A stretch of DNA of 64,000 nucleotides from JBJXHC01 sp046160825. GTDB taxonomy: Bacteria; Bacteroidota; Ignavibacteria; UBA10030; UBA6906. Below are positions 1 through 8,911 of this stretch, piece after piece (position 1 is the stretch's first letter; each line of letters starts with the position of its first letter). The notes under the pieces are model-generated. The model made no database searches, was not told where the DNA came from, and worked only from the letters and a program-made list of their open reading frames with translations. Where the stretch lies: NCBI GenBank assembly GCA_046160825.1, contig JBJXHC010000055.1, positions 1 to 64,000 of the forward strand, given 5' to 3'. Position numbers and translations under genes: made by a program.

Positions 1-12
1 GTTGAACGGGAC

Positions 13-828
13 GTGTATTACAATCCGTTGAATGTCCAGACCGACAACGTCATTGGCAAGATTCCGTACCTGAACTCTGTTCCGTTCTATGCACACTTTG
101 AGAAGCGGCAGTTCAGGATATTGCCTGTTGCTCCCCGCCGCATGGGGATGCTGAGTGAGCGGGGACAGATCGATGCCGGACCATTCTCGCTTATGGACTA
201 CTTCCAGCAGGAAGATAAGCTTGAGTTGATGAACTGGTGTATTGCCACTCGTGACCAGGTGAAGAGCGTGATGTTGTTCTCAAAGGAGGGCTGGGCCGGA
301 TTGCATGACAAGAAGATTGGCATCACCGACGACACAGCGACATCGGTGAAACTGCTCAGAGTTTTGCTGGAGAAGAAATATGGAGTGAAGGCGGAATTCG
401 AGCGACTGCATTCGGGAGTGAATGACTATTCCGGTTATGACGCCGTGCTTCTTATCGGCGATGAAGCGCTCCGACGAAACAAATCCGGCCTTGACGGTTT
501 CGAGCTTGTCTTCGATCTTGCCAGGGAATGGTACGATTGGCAGAAGCTTCCGTTTGTGTTTGCCGTCTGGGCGATGAAGAAGTCATTGCCACAGACAACA
601 AAAGATGAACTGAAAGAGATTCTCTCCGTTTCGTTGGAGAAAGCCGAAGGCGATTTTGCCATGATTGCCGGACAGCATGGTGACCGTCTGGGATTAACGA
701 ACGTGGAAACACAGGAGTACCTCGAAGGTTTCAACTATCGGTTGGGAGAACGGGAACGCGAGGCGATGCACACATTCAGAGAGATGGTGGAGTCTATTCA
801 CATGACAAGTGCGGGAGATAAGCGATGA
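13..828 (+). CDS. mqnA: Chorismate dehydratase MqnA (futalosine menaquinone pathway)
   Basis: MqnA removes water from chorismate to give 3-[(1-carboxyvinyl)oxy]benzoate, the first step of the futalosine route to menaquinone; it acts in the cytoplasm and has a periplasmic-binding-protein fold. The family-typical N-terminal motif GKIPYLNSVPFY is at residues 16-27, and the 271-residue length is normal. The GTG at position 13 is the first start codon in the window, but the frame is open to base 1, so the true start could lie just outside. The stop overlaps the next ATG by four bases (ATGA), so it is co-transcribed with the reductase and mqnC that follow. Identity is secure from motif and neighbours; only the start is uncertain. 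Confidence 0.9.
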   Translation: MYYNPLNVQTDNVIGKIPYLNSVPFYAHFEKRQFRILPVAPRRMGMLSERGQIDAGPFSLMDYFQQEDKLELMNWCIATRDQVKSVMLFSKEGWAGLHDKKIGITDDTATSVKLLRVLLEKKYGVKAEFERLHSGVNDYSGYDAVLLIGDEALRRNKSGLDGFELVFDLAREWYDWQKLPFVFAVWAMKKSLPQTTKDELKEILSVSLEKAEGDFAMIAGQHGDRLGLTNVETQEYLEGFNYRLGEREREAMHTFREMVESIHMTSAGDKR

Positions 829-1466
829 ATGTAGGAATACTCGGATCGGGTGATGTTGCGAAGGCGCTCGCCAAAGGATTTATCAAGCATGGCTATTCAG
901 TGATGCTTGGAACACGGGATCGCCTCAAGCTTGAAGCCTTCTCGACGGAAATCAAATCAACGGTCGGAAGTTTTGCCGATGCCGCTGCGTTTGGCGAGAT
1001 CATTGTCCTCGCAGTGAAAGGTCATGCTGCCGTTGATGTACTGAAACTCGCAGGTGTTGCCAATCTGAGCGGCAAGACGATTATCGACACAACAAACCCT
1101 ATTGCCAACACGCCGCCGGAGAATGGTGTGCTGCATTTCTACACCGACTTCAAAAGCTCGCTCATGGAGCAATTGCAGGTGACGTTTTCCGATGGACGGT
1201 TTGTGAAGGCGTTCAGTTGTGTGGGAAATTCACTGATGGTGAATCCGGACTTTGGCGGGACAAAGCCGACGATGTTTATCTGCGGCAATGATGAAGAGTC
1301 GAAGAAGGATGTCTCCACAATTCTCGTGAAGTTCGGTTGGGAAGTTGATGATTACGGCAAGGCGCAGGCTGCCCGTGCCATTGAGCCGTTGTGTATCCTT
1401 TGGTGCATTCCCGGGTTCTTGCAAAACGAATGGCAGCATCACGCATTAAAAATGTTGAAGAGATAA
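825..1466 (+). CDS. NAD(P)-binding Rossmann reductase, F420-oxidoreductase-like
   Basis: A 213-residue protein that starts with a dinucleotide-binding loop, GILGSGDVAKALAKGF (residues 4-19), followed by GTRD at the end of the second strand, the layout of the NADPH:F420 oxidoreductase / NADP-oxidoreductase family (PF03807). Later segments IDTTNP and KAFSCVGNS also suit that family. It overlaps mqnA by four bases and ends five bases before mqnC, so it is translationally coupled inside the menaquinone operon. No F420-synthesis gene is visible here, and the family holds many members that do not use F420; the substrate is unknown. The family call is firm, the function open. Confidence 0.75.
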   Translation: MNVGILGSGDVAKALAKGFIKHGYSVMLGTRDRLKLEAFSTEIKSTVGSFADAAAFGEIIVLAVKGHAAVDVLKLAGVANLSGKTIIDTTNPIANTPPENGVLHFYTDFKSSLMEQLQVTFSDGRFVKAFSCVGNSLMVNPDFGGTKPTMFICGNDEESKKDVSTILVKFGWEVDDYGKAQAARAIEPLCILWCIPGFLQNEWQHHALKMLKR

Positions 1467-1471
1467 GAAGA

Positions 1472-2572
1472 ATGCAGCTCTCAGATATTTATGACTCGGT
1501 CCAATCAGGACAACGACTGTCTCGTGAAGAGGGGATGTTCCTGCTTCAGAAGGGTGACCTTCTCGAACTTGGTACTCTCGCCAATGAGATTCGGTTCAAG
1601 AAAAATCCGGAATCGAGAGTCACGTTCGTTGTGGATACGAACCCGAACTACACCAACATTTGTAACATCGATTGCATCTTCTGCGCGTTCTATCGCCACT
1701 CCGGTGAAGAAGGAGAATACACGTACACCGTTGACTACATGATTCAGAAGTTTAAGGAGTCGGCGGCGAAAGGTGTAACGACGGTATTGTTGCAAGGTGG
1801 CGTGAATCCTGCCGTTCCGTTCGAGTACTATGTTGAGATGGTAGAGAGGACAGTGAAGGAAGTCCCGGAGATTGCTCCGCACTTCTGGTCGACTTCCGAG
1901 ATCATCGGCATGGCGGAAATATCGGGACAAACTGTACCGCAGGTTCTGCAAAAATTGTGGGACGCTGGTCAGCGATCGATCCCTGGTGGCGGAGCGGAGA
2001 TTCTCTCAGATCGGGTCAAGAAGAAGATCAGCAGCAAGAAGGGGACGAGCGCCGACTGGCTGAACGTGATGCGTGATGCTCACAAGATTGGATTCAAATC
2101 CACCGCAACGATGATGTACGGTCATCTTGAGAAGGATGAAGACATTGTCGAACACCTGGAAGTGATCCGCCAATTGCAGGACGAGTATCAGGGCTTCACG
2201 GCATTTGTACCGTGGAGTTTCAAGCCGGGGAACACTCCTCTGGAAAAGATTATCCCTCACTACGCAACGGCCAATCAGTATTATAAGATCATCGCTTTCT
2301 CACGCATCTACCTCGACAACTTTCCGCATATCCAGGCGTCATGGTTTTCGGAAGGGAAGAAGGCGGGACAAATTGCGTTGCATTTCGGGGCGGACGACTT
2401 TGGCGGGACGTTGCTTGAAGAAAATGTTCACGCTGCCGCAAACTTTGTCAACAAGACAAACGTCGAAGAGTGTATTGAATTGATTCACGGCGCGGGGTTC
2501 AGTGCGGCACAGAGGACGACGTTGTATGAGATAAAGAGAGAGTATGCACTGAACGAAATGGTAGCGGCGTGA
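1472..2572 (+). CDS. mqnC: Cyclic dehypoxanthinyl futalosine synthase MqnC (radical SAM)
   Basis: MqnC is a radical-SAM enzyme that cyclises dehypoxanthine futalosine, a middle step of the futalosine menaquinone pathway. The CX3CX2C cluster motif appears as CNIDCIFC at about residues 65-72, followed by AFYRHSGEEGEYT, typical of the MqnC/MqnE group. The ATG at 1472 is chosen because the protein then begins MQLSDIYDSVQSGQRLSREE, matching the usual MqnC start, has AGAAG-like sequence just upstream, and follows the previous stop by five bases. An in-frame ATG at 1430 would overlap the reductase gene. Length is 366 residues. It is the last forward gene before a convergent junction with mqnD. Confidence 0.93.
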   Translation: MQLSDIYDSVQSGQRLSREEGMFLLQKGDLLELGTLANEIRFKKNPESRVTFVVDTNPNYTNICNIDCIFCAFYRHSGEEGEYTYTVDYMIQKFKESAAKGVTTVLLQGGVNPAVPFEYYVEMVERTVKEVPEIAPHFWSTSEIIGMAEISGQTVPQVLQKLWDAGQRSIPGGGAEILSDRVKKKISSKKGTSADWLNVMRDAHKIGFKSTATMMYGHLEKDEDIVEHLEVIRQLQDEYQGFTAFVPWSFKPGNTPLEKIIPHYATANQYYKIIAFSRIYLDNFPHIQASWFSEGKKAGQIALHFGADDFGGTLLEENVHAAANFVNKTNVEECIELIHGAGFSAAQRTTLYEIKREYALNEMVAA

Positions 2573-2592
2573 GAACAGGATTGTTCACCGCA

Positions 2593-2670
2593 GAGGCGCC
2601 AAGACGCGGAGAAAAAAGATTGTGATCAAAGAGTTTCAAATCAACTCTGTGCCTCGGCGTCTTGGCGGTT
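2593..2670. repeat. Inverted repeat between convergent mqnC and mqnD
   Basis: Arms CGCCAAGACGCGGAG (2597-2611) and CTCGGCGTCTTGGCG (2653-2667) are complementary at 14 of 15 positions around an AT-rich loop. It lies in the 105-base gap between the two converging genes and could end transcription from either side. The wording (cgccaagacgc) resembles a dispersed intergenic repeat; a related copy is at 12125-12150. Function is inferred from position only. Confidence 0.6.
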
Positions 2671-2677
2671 ATTTTTC

Positions 2678-3514
2678 CTAAAGCAATTCCACTTTCGGGA
2701 CAACGGGTATCAATCCCTTTTCGTGTCCCTTCTTGAAGAGAAGCTCCAGCGCCTTCTTTCCATTCTCACCCATATCAATCGTCAATTCGCTGACGTACAT
2801 CTTCACGAACTTCTCGCCGAGCTTGTAGTCGATCCCACGGCCCCACTGCATTGCGTAGGGGATGGATTCGTCTTGGTGTTCGTAGCCGTAAGCGATGCTC
2901 TCCTTCAATCCTTTGGAAAGCTTTGTCGCCATCTCCTCGCCAAGGTCTTTACGGACGACATCAAGCCCAAGAGGCAAGGGAAGACCGCCGGTTTCCTTCT
3001 CCCAGAACTCACCAAAGTCCAACACCTTGTTGTAACCGAGTGATTGATATGTGATTTGTCCTTCGTGAATCAACAATCCTGCATCAACAACACCATCATC
3101 CACCGCCTGCATGATCGCATCAAATGGCATGTCCACATTCTTGATGCCGTCCGTGAATATTTTGAAGAGGAGTGTTGCCGTGGTCAACGGACCCGGCGTT
3201 CCGACAATTTTACCGCGAAGCTCATCGAGCGATTTGTACTTCCGTGAGATAATCACCGGGCCGTACCCTTCACCCATGCTTGCTCCGGTTCTCATGATCC
3301 AGTATTTATCCGCAACGTATGGAAATGCGTGCGCGGAAATCGCCGTCACTTCAAGCTCGGCTTTTATCGCCCGCTCATTCAACGACTGGATGTCTTCGAG
3401 CAGATGCTCGATGTGAATTCCGGGCAACTTCACCTTGCCGCTGGCGAGTCCGTAGAACATGAATGCATCGTCAGGGTCAGGACTGTGGCCAACGCGAATG
3501 GTTTTGTCAGGCAT
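2678..3514 (-). CDS. mqnD: 1,4-dihydroxy-6-naphthoate synthase MqnD
   Basis: MqnD converts cyclic dehypoxanthine futalosine to 1,4-dihydroxy-6-naphthoate, the ring precursor of menaquinone. The family motif HSPDPDDAFMFY is near residue 9 of the chosen protein. The ATG at 3514 (protein begins MPDKTIRVGHSP) is preferred over an upstream TTG because MqnD proteins normally begin just before this motif; AGGTG lies immediately upstream. Length is 278 residues, as expected. It is the last gene of the reverse group with ubiE and the BNR protein. With mqnA and mqnC nearby, only mqnB and mqnE of the core pathway are not seen in this window. Confidence 0.9.
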   Translation of the reverse strand: MPDKTIRVGHSPDPDDAFMFYGLASGKVKLPGIHIEHLLEDIQSLNERAIKAELEVTAISAHAFPYVADKYWIMRTGASMGEGYGPVIISRKYKSLDELRGKIVGTPGPLTTATLLFKIFTDGIKNVDMPFDAIMQAVDDGVVDAGLLIHEGQITYQSLGYNKVLDFGEFWEKETGGLPLPLGLDVVRKDLGEEMATKLSKGLKESIAYGYEHQDESIPYAMQWGRGIDYKLGEKFVKMYVSELTIDMGENGKKALELLFKKGHEKGLIPVVPKVELL

Positions 3515-3553
3515 AACACCTATGGGAGTAATGGAGTTTTGGAGCAATGGTAG

Positions 3554-3589
3554 AGTGGATTAGTGGATGGTTGGATAAGTGGATGGTTG
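3554..3589. repeat. Short tandem-like direct repeat upstream of mqnD
   Basis: The 12-mer AGTGGATGGTTG occurs at 3562-3573 and again at 3578-3589, a 16-base period, with a partial copy AGTGGATT at 3554-3561. It lies between ubiE and mqnD, upstream of mqnD. No function can be assigned. Confidence 0.5.
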
Positions 3590-3621
3590 TGCGCCAAAGA
3601 CACATCCGCCAATGGCGGAGA

Positions 3622-4317
3622 TTAGTACTGTTTCGTTCCTGTGTAGACTGATGCAACGCCGAACGTCAGACGTTCCTGACTTATTTCACTGAAGCCGACC
3701 GACTGTAGATTTGCCATAAAGGCCGTGCCTTCAGGAAACTTCATGACGGTCTCCGGCAAATACGTATATGCTTCACTGCTTCCTGATATTACTCTACCAA
3801 TCAGGGGCAGAATATGCTTGAAGTAGAAGAAGTACAGCTGCTTGAATGGAAACCGATCCGGACGGGAGAACTCCAGTACAACAATCCTGCTTCCCGGTCT
3901 CAGGACACGGTGCATTTCGCTCAAGCCCTTTTCCAGGTTCTCAAAGTTTCTTGCACCGAATGCAACGATTGCAGCATCGAATGAACCTGTCTCGAACGAT
4001 AAACTCTCCGCTTCTCCGCTCTGCAATGTAATAATGGGGGAGAGGCCACGCTTGCTCACTTTCTCCCGGCCACGACGCAGCATCTCTTCCGCAATATCAA
4101 CCCCGATGACTTTCTCGGGCTTCAATCGCAACGCGGCAATGGCAAAGTCGGCAGTTCCGGTTGCGACGTCGAGAATGCGCTTTGGCTGGAGTTCAACAAG
4201 GTGCTCGATTGCCCGTCTGCGCCAATAGAGATCAATGCCACCGCTGAGCAGGTGATTCAGTAAATCATAGCGGTACGCAATGGAATCGAACATCGAACGA
4301 ACATACTGCTTCTCCAT
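3622..4317 (-). CDS. ubiE: Demethylmenaquinone C-methyltransferase (UbiE/MenG)
   Basis: SAM-dependent methyltransferase that adds the ring methyl group in the last step of menaquinone synthesis. It begins MEKQYVRSMFDSIAYRYD, the usual UbiE opening, and carries motif I LDVATGTADFAIAAL near residue 50 and GVDIAEEML after it, plus the SEAYTYLPETV segment typical of the family. At 231 residues it is full length. It starts 18 bases after the large BNR gene ends and is followed by mqnD on the same strand, so it is probably read from the BNR promoter or its own internal one. Its place beside mqnD supports menaquinone rather than ubiquinone. Confidence 0.93.
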   Translation of the reverse strand: MEKQYVRSMFDSIAYRYDLLNHLLSGGIDLYWRRRAIEHLVELQPKRILDVATGTADFAIAALRLKPEKVIGVDIAEEMLRRGREKVSKRGLSPIITLQSGEAESLSFETGSFDAAIVAFGARNFENLEKGLSEMHRVLRPGSRIVVLEFSRPDRFPFKQLYFFYFKHILPLIGRVISGSSEAYTYLPETVMKFPEGTAFMANLQSVGFSEISQERLTFGVASVYTGTKQY

Positions 4318-4335
4318 TGCGTGCGAGGCCCTTTG

Positions 4336-7300
4336 CTACTCGACAGTAATGGGAGTGAACGGCGTGAAGAACGAGATCTTCGCCGCGTCCACGGCTTCAC
4401 GGTATTTCGTCCACTCTTTTTCAAAGAACGAGTTGATTCTCCCCGCAACTGTTTTCAATTTATCAGTTACTTCGGTTATGACCATTTGCTCGTTCTCGCT
4501 TGGCACCTCCCATGATGAGTTCAGATACCACCACGCAAGGTTGATCCGCTCAGAGAGTAAGCCGGTGTCATCCACGTATCCCTGTGCCTCCTTGGGAGCT
4601 ATCATCTCCATCAAGACCTTCAACGAGTCCTGCATTGTCTTTCCGGTATCCTTCACTTTCTTAATATCATCCCCCTCGCGGTCTTTGATGACGGCAGAAA
4701 TCTGCTCAATCGTCTTCTTGCTTTCACGCAACCGGTCTGCTGCTTCGGTGGCTGTTTTGACGCGCGTGAGAAACGCCTCGCGGAATGTGTTGCGGGCTGT
4801 CACTTCGGTGTTGCTTGCATTGAGCCGCGGGTCGAGCTTCACCTGAACAAATGTGGAGTCCATATGGCGCCCATTGCTGATGCGGATTTTGTATTTTCCG
4901 GGAAGTGTTGCAGGGCCACCCGGCTCTGCTGCGTCTGCCGCAGGTTTCTCGGTTGTCGGGAATCTTTCACCTTTGCGTTCGAGTCCCCACGTAGTCCGGT
5001 TCATTCCCCGTTTTGCAACTTCCTTGAGTGTGCGAATGAGTTCGCCTCGATCATTGAATATCTCGATCTTTACCGTATCTGATTTTGCAATCGAGGAATC
5101 CTTTTTCGTGCTATCCGTTTTGGCGCTTTCCTTATCCTTTGGTTTTGCGGTTGATGTATCAGGGGTGAAGAGGTACGTGAGCAAAGCTCCGTATGGACGG
5201 TTCTCTCCGGCAAATTCGGCTTCAGCCGCGAATCGGGTTCCTGAGGCCTGCTTGTATTCAGCGAGTATGGCATCGGGGGGTGTGAAAATGCGCAACGTGT
5301 CGCCGAGTATCTTGACCCCGTCTTTTGCAATCTGTCGCAAAGGCCGAATGTCATCAAGCACGTATGCTGCGCGGCCGAATGTCCCGATGACCAGATCGTG
5401 CTCAGTTGGTTGAATGGCGAGATCTACAGTGGAGACCGTTGGATAGCCGTGCTTCCATTTGGTCCAGTTCTCACCTGCATCTATGCTCACATGCAGTCCG
5501 AACTCCGTTCCAAGGAACATCAGCTTCGGTTCGATGGGGTCCTGTATGATTGAGTGCGCGAATCCCCACACTTTTTTCTCGTCCGCAAGTCTGATCCATG
5601 TGGCACCGTAGTCCTTCGTTCGATACACATAGGGAGTCCAATCGTTCTGTCTGTGATTGTCGAATACGACGAATGCCTCGCCGGCATCATACGTTGATGC
5701 CCGAATTTGTGGTACCCACGTCGCCTTTGGGACGCCTTTCATATTGCCAATAACGTTCTTCCAACTCTTTCCACCGTCTCTCGTGACTTGCACATTGCCG
5801 TCGTCAGTTCCCACCCAAATCACTCCTTGCTGCACAGTGCTTGGAGCTATTGCAATGATGGTTGTGTGATTCTCGGCTGCGGTAACGTCGTACGTCAGTC
5901 CGCCGCTTTCGCCCTGCTTTTGTTTGGCGGTATCATTGGTTGTCAGATCGGGGGAGATTGATTGCCACGTATTCCCACGGTCAGTACTCTTGTGCAGAAA
6001 CTGACTTCCATAGTAAATGGTGGTCGGACTGAAGGGATCATGCGCGATGCCGGCATTCCAATTGAACCTGAGGTAAATGTCCTTCGGGTTGGCAGGCCGG
6101 ATGATCTTTGTCTCGCCGGTTACAAGATCGTACCGGTAAAGAAATCCTCCTTGTGACATCGCGTAACCGTGGCGGCTGCTGCTTCGATCAGGTATCACAT
6201 CAAATCCATCGCCAAAGGCAACTTCCTCCCAGTATGTATTCCGAATACCACCGTGTCGCCACACGTATGCCGGACCGCGCCATGAACCGTTGTCCTGCAT
6301 ACCGCCGTAGACGTTGTAGGGCGTTTCGCTATCGACTTCGATATGATAGAATTGTGCGAGCGGAAGGTTCTCGACGAATCTCCATGTCTTCCCGCGATCA
6401 TGGGAAATTGCCAGGCCGCCGTCGTTGCCATCAATCAAATGATTCGGATCATTCCGGTTGATCCACCACGCATGATGATCCGGGTGAACCCGGCTCCAGG
6501 CCATGAGCGTGCTGAATGTCTTCCCCGCATCTTCACTGATGCTGATGACGGAGTGAATGTTGTAGACACGATTTTCATTTTGTGGATCGACGTGAATCTC
6601 GCCGTAGTAAAATGGCCGGTCGCCGATGTTCTTGTCTGCAACCATCTTCCACTTGACGCCACCGTCGTCAGACCGATACAATGCATTCTTCTTTGATTCG
6701 ATAAGTGCATAAATGACTGCAGGATCGCTTGGAGCAATAGCAAGACCGATTCTGCCGAGTTCTCCGTCAGGAAGCCCGTCGTCTTTCGAACGCTTCGTCC
6801 ATGTTTTGCCACCATCGACGGTGACATGCAATCCTGAGCTTGCACCACCCGACTTAAAGAACCAGGGCCAGCGACGATATTCCCACATTGCGGCAAAGAG
6901 TTTATTGGGGTTGGAAGGATCCATCACGAGATCAGCCGCTCCGGTTTTTTCATCTACGTACAGAATCTTCTGCCATGTCATTCCACCATCGGTTGTCTTG
7001 AATACACCTCGCTCGGGATGCTCGCCCCATGCCGCGCCGAGTGCTGCGACGTAGACGACATCAGGGTTCTCCGGACTGATAATAACACGGTGGATGTTGC
7101 GAGTCTTGTCGAGTCCGAGGTGTACCCACGACCATCCGCCATCAAGGGATTTATATACTCCGTTGCCATTCGTTTGACTGTTGCGTGGGTTCCCTTCGCC
7201 GGTTCCCACCCACACCACATCCGGTTTGCGCTGGTCGATGGCGATTGCGCCGATTGATGCCACAGCCATCGTATCGAATACCGGCTCCCATGCCACGCCG

Positions 7301-7527
7301 CCGCTTGTGGACTTCCAGAGTCCGCCCGAAGCCGTGCCAACGTAGATGATGTCGGTGTTTCGGAGAACGACGTCGATCGCGGTGACGCGACCGCTCATGC
7401 CGGCGGGACCGATACTGCGGGGTTTGATCTCCTTGAACTTCTCCATATCCAGAGGTTGCGCCGACATAAAGGCGGTTGGTAGAAGAAGAAGCACGAAAAG
7501 AGCACCGAGTCGGTGAATCAATGACAT
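4336..7527 (-). CDS. Large secreted BNR/sortilin-like beta-propeller protein
   Basis: A 1063-residue exported protein of unknown activity. The ATG at 7527 is chosen because GGAGAAAG precedes it and the product starts with a signal peptide, MSLIHRLGALFVLLLLPTAF, ending near SAQP. The first ~750 residues hold many Asp-box/BNR blade motifs (SLDGGWSW, TTDGGMTW, TVDGGKTW, SDDGGVKW, TRDGGKSW), as in VPS10/sortilin-type propellers and the proteins often annotated glycosyl hydrolase. A low-complexity Lys/Ser/Thr stretch (about 800-840) leads to a helical C-terminal part. No T9SS sorting domain is present. Asp boxes alone do not show sialidase activity, so a hydrolase name would be overreach. Confidence 0.85.
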   Translation of the reverse strand: MSLIHRLGALFVLLLLPTAFMSAQPLDMEKFKEIKPRSIGPAGMSGRVTAIDVVLRNTDIIYVGTASGGLWKSTSGGVAWEPVFDTMAVASIGAIAIDQRKPDVVWVGTGEGNPRNSQTNGNGVYKSLDGGWSWVHLGLDKTRNIHRVIISPENPDVVYVAALGAAWGEHPERGVFKTTDGGMTWQKILYVDEKTGAADLVMDPSNPNKLFAAMWEYRRWPWFFKSGGASSGLHVTVDGGKTWTKRSKDDGLPDGELGRIGLAIAPSDPAVIYALIESKKNALYRSDDGGVKWKMVADKNIGDRPFYYGEIHVDPQNENRVYNIHSVISISEDAGKTFSTLMAWSRVHPDHHAWWINRNDPNHLIDGNDGGLAISHDRGKTWRFVENLPLAQFYHIEVDSETPYNVYGGMQDNGSWRGPAYVWRHGGIRNTYWEEVAFGDGFDVIPDRSSSRHGYAMSQGGFLYRYDLVTGETKIIRPANPKDIYLRFNWNAGIAHDPFSPTTIYYGSQFLHKSTDRGNTWQSISPDLTTNDTAKQKQGESGGLTYDVTAAENHTTIIAIAPSTVQQGVIWVGTDDGNVQVTRDGGKSWKNVIGNMKGVPKATWVPQIRASTYDAGEAFVVFDNHRQNDWTPYVYRTKDYGATWIRLADEKKVWGFAHSIIQDPIEPKLMFLGTEFGLHVSIDAGENWTKWKHGYPTVSTVDLAIQPTEHDLVIGTFGRAAYVLDDIRPLRQIAKDGVKILGDTLRIFTPPDAILAEYKQASGTRFAAEAEFAGENRPYGALLTYLFTPDTSTAKPKDKESAKTDSTKKDSSIAKSDTVKIEIFNDRGELIRTLKEVAKRGMNRTTWGLERKGERFPTTEKPAADAAEPGGPATLPGKYKIRISNGRHMDSTFVQVKLDPRLNASNTEVTARNTFREAFLTRVKTATEAADRLRESKKTIEQISAVIKDREGDDIKKVKDTGKTMQDSLKVLMEMIAPKEAQGYVDDTGLLSERINLAWWYLNSSWEVPSENEQMVITEVTDKLKTVAGRINSFFEKEWTKYREAVDAAKISFFTPFTPITVE

Positions 7528-7633
7528 TGTTCTTTCTCCATTGAATGAAGAATGATATAATTGATTGGACTGAATGAGAGGAATGGACAAGTGCAAGATT
7601 TGTTGCCGATGTTGTTTCGTTCTAACGGATTTC

Positions 7634-7662
7634 AAGATACAAAAGTTACGTTCAGTTCCCAA
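7634..7662 (-). promoter_or_regulatory. Candidate promoter for the BNR-ubiE-mqnD unit
   Basis: Read on the minus strand: TTGGGA (7662-7657), 17-base spacer ending TTTTG, then TATCTT (7639-7634). This leaves a leader of about 100 bases before the ATG at 7527. Assigned by eye from box similarity and spacing. Confidence 0.4.
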
Positions 7663-7686
7663 ACTTTCTCATCCACGGTACGCGGC

Positions 7687-7715
7687 TTGATTTTCAGGAC
7701 TCGTTCACGTATTAT
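7687..7715 (+). promoter_or_regulatory. Candidate promoter for the aroB operon
   Basis: TTGATT (7687-7692), 17-base spacer, TATTAT (7710-7715), about 85 bases before the aroB ATG. It would be divergent to the BNR promoter. The short stem CGCC-GGTT-GGCG at 7778-7789 lies in the leader. Assigned by eye. Confidence 0.4.
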
Positions 7716-7807
7716 CATTCACGTAAAGATCGGTGTATCTTCAGGAGTAACAGCGAAATCGTGGTGCCTTCGCCGGTTGGCGGGGGCTTTTTCATAATCA
7801 GGAGAGC

Positions 7808-8911
7808 ATGGTGCGGACACAACGCATACAAGTAAGTTTGAAGAATGCCAGGGACCGGTCATATGATATTCTTATCAAGCCGGGACTCTTGGCAGAAATA
7901 CCCCAGTTGCTTGTCGAGTCGTGGGCGACACGCAGGTTCTTTATCATAAGCGACGACAACGTGAGTGCATTGTATGCAAGGCAGTTCCAGCAGACCCTTG
8001 GAGGAATGGGTGCAGAGACGACGCTTCTGGAGTTCAGAGCAGGTGAGCGCTCAAAAACCGCGGCGGTTGTACATTCACTCCATACGGCTCTTCTTGAAAA
8101 CAACATTAGTCGTGATGCCCTCATCGTCGCGTTCGGTGGCGGAGTTGTCGGGGATGTTGCCGGATTTGTTGCGGCGACCGTCTTGCGTGGAGTACGCTAC
8201 GTGCAGGTTCCGACGACATTGCTCGCCCAGGTTGACAGCAGCGTCGGTGGTAAAGTAGGCGTCGACCACGCGCTCGGCAAAAACCTTATCGGTGCTTTCC
8301 ATCAACCATCCGCGGTGTATATCGACCCAGAGATGTTGAAGACACTTCCACCGGAGGAATTCTCGAACGGACTTGCGGAACTCGTAAAGGTGGCTGCCGC
8401 GCTTGACGACAAGCTCTTCGCAGACATCGAGCGGAAGGCAACATTGATATCACGATCCAAGTCGTTTATCCTTGCTGACTTTATCGAGGAGGCAGTAGGG
8501 CTGAAGGCATCTGTTGTCGAGCATGATGAATATGATACCGGTATACGCAGGGTGCTGAACCTTGGGCACACCGTCGCTCATGCTGTGGAGACTGCAACAG
8601 ACTACCGCATCAAACACGGACATGCTGTGGCAATTGGCCTCGCAGTGGAATCCGAGATTGCCGTACGGATGGGGATTCTCCCTGAAAAAGAATTCGTACG
8701 TCTGGTTGCGTTGTTGCAAGAGCTGGGGCTTCCGGTGAGAATGCCGCGCATGAACGACATGGACAGATTCTTCGACGCGATGGCGCTCGACAAGAAGGGT
8801 GAGGGAAAGGGAACAAAGTTCGTCCTGATGAAGAGTATCGGACACACAGTAGTTGGAGCCGATGTTCCTGTCTCACTGGTTATGGAAATACTTGGAGCCA
8901 GAAAAAAGTGA
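7808..8911 (+). CDS. aroB: 3-dehydroquinate synthase AroB
   Basis: Second enzyme of the shikimate pathway: NAD- and zinc-dependent cyclisation of DAHP to 3-dehydroquinate. Family hallmarks are GGGVVGDVAGFVAA (near residue 105), the VPTTLLAQVDSSVGGK active-site stretch and GKNLIGAFHQP, followed by the metal-binding HTVAHAVE region. Length 367 matches the family. The ATG follows AGGAGAG at good spacing. It opens the operon aroB - DUF1648 - aroDE - aroA, with the next gene starting in a GTGA overlap. DAHP synthase and shikimate kinase are not in this window. Confidence 0.96.
   Translation: MVRTQRIQVSLKNARDRSYDILIKPGLLAEIPQLLVESWATRRFFIISDDNVSALYARQFQQTLGGMGAETTLLEFRAGERSKTAAVVHSLHTALLENNISRDALIVAFGGGVVGDVAGFVAATVLRGVRYVQVPTTLLAQVDSSVGGKVGVDHALGKNLIGAFHQPSAVYIDPEMLKTLPPEEFSNGLAELVKVAAALDDKLFADIERKATLISRSKSFILADFIEEAVGLKASVVEHDEYDTGIRRVLNLGHTVAHAVETATDYRIKHGHAVAIGLAVESEIAVRMGILPEKEFVRLVALLQELGLPVRMPRMNDMDRFFDAMALDKKGEGKGTKFVLMKSIGHTVVGADVPVSLVMEILGARKK

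Noticed and set aside
4336..7527. Glycosyl hydrolase or sialidase activity for the BNR protein
   Set aside because: Asp-box repeats are structural and no catalytic Asp/Tyr/Glu set of sialidases was recognised.
7773..7797. Terminator before aroB (stem CGCC-GGTT-GGCG followed by T-run)
   Set aside because: The stem is only four base pairs and lies inside the aroB leader, so a terminator is unlikely; attenuation cannot be shown.
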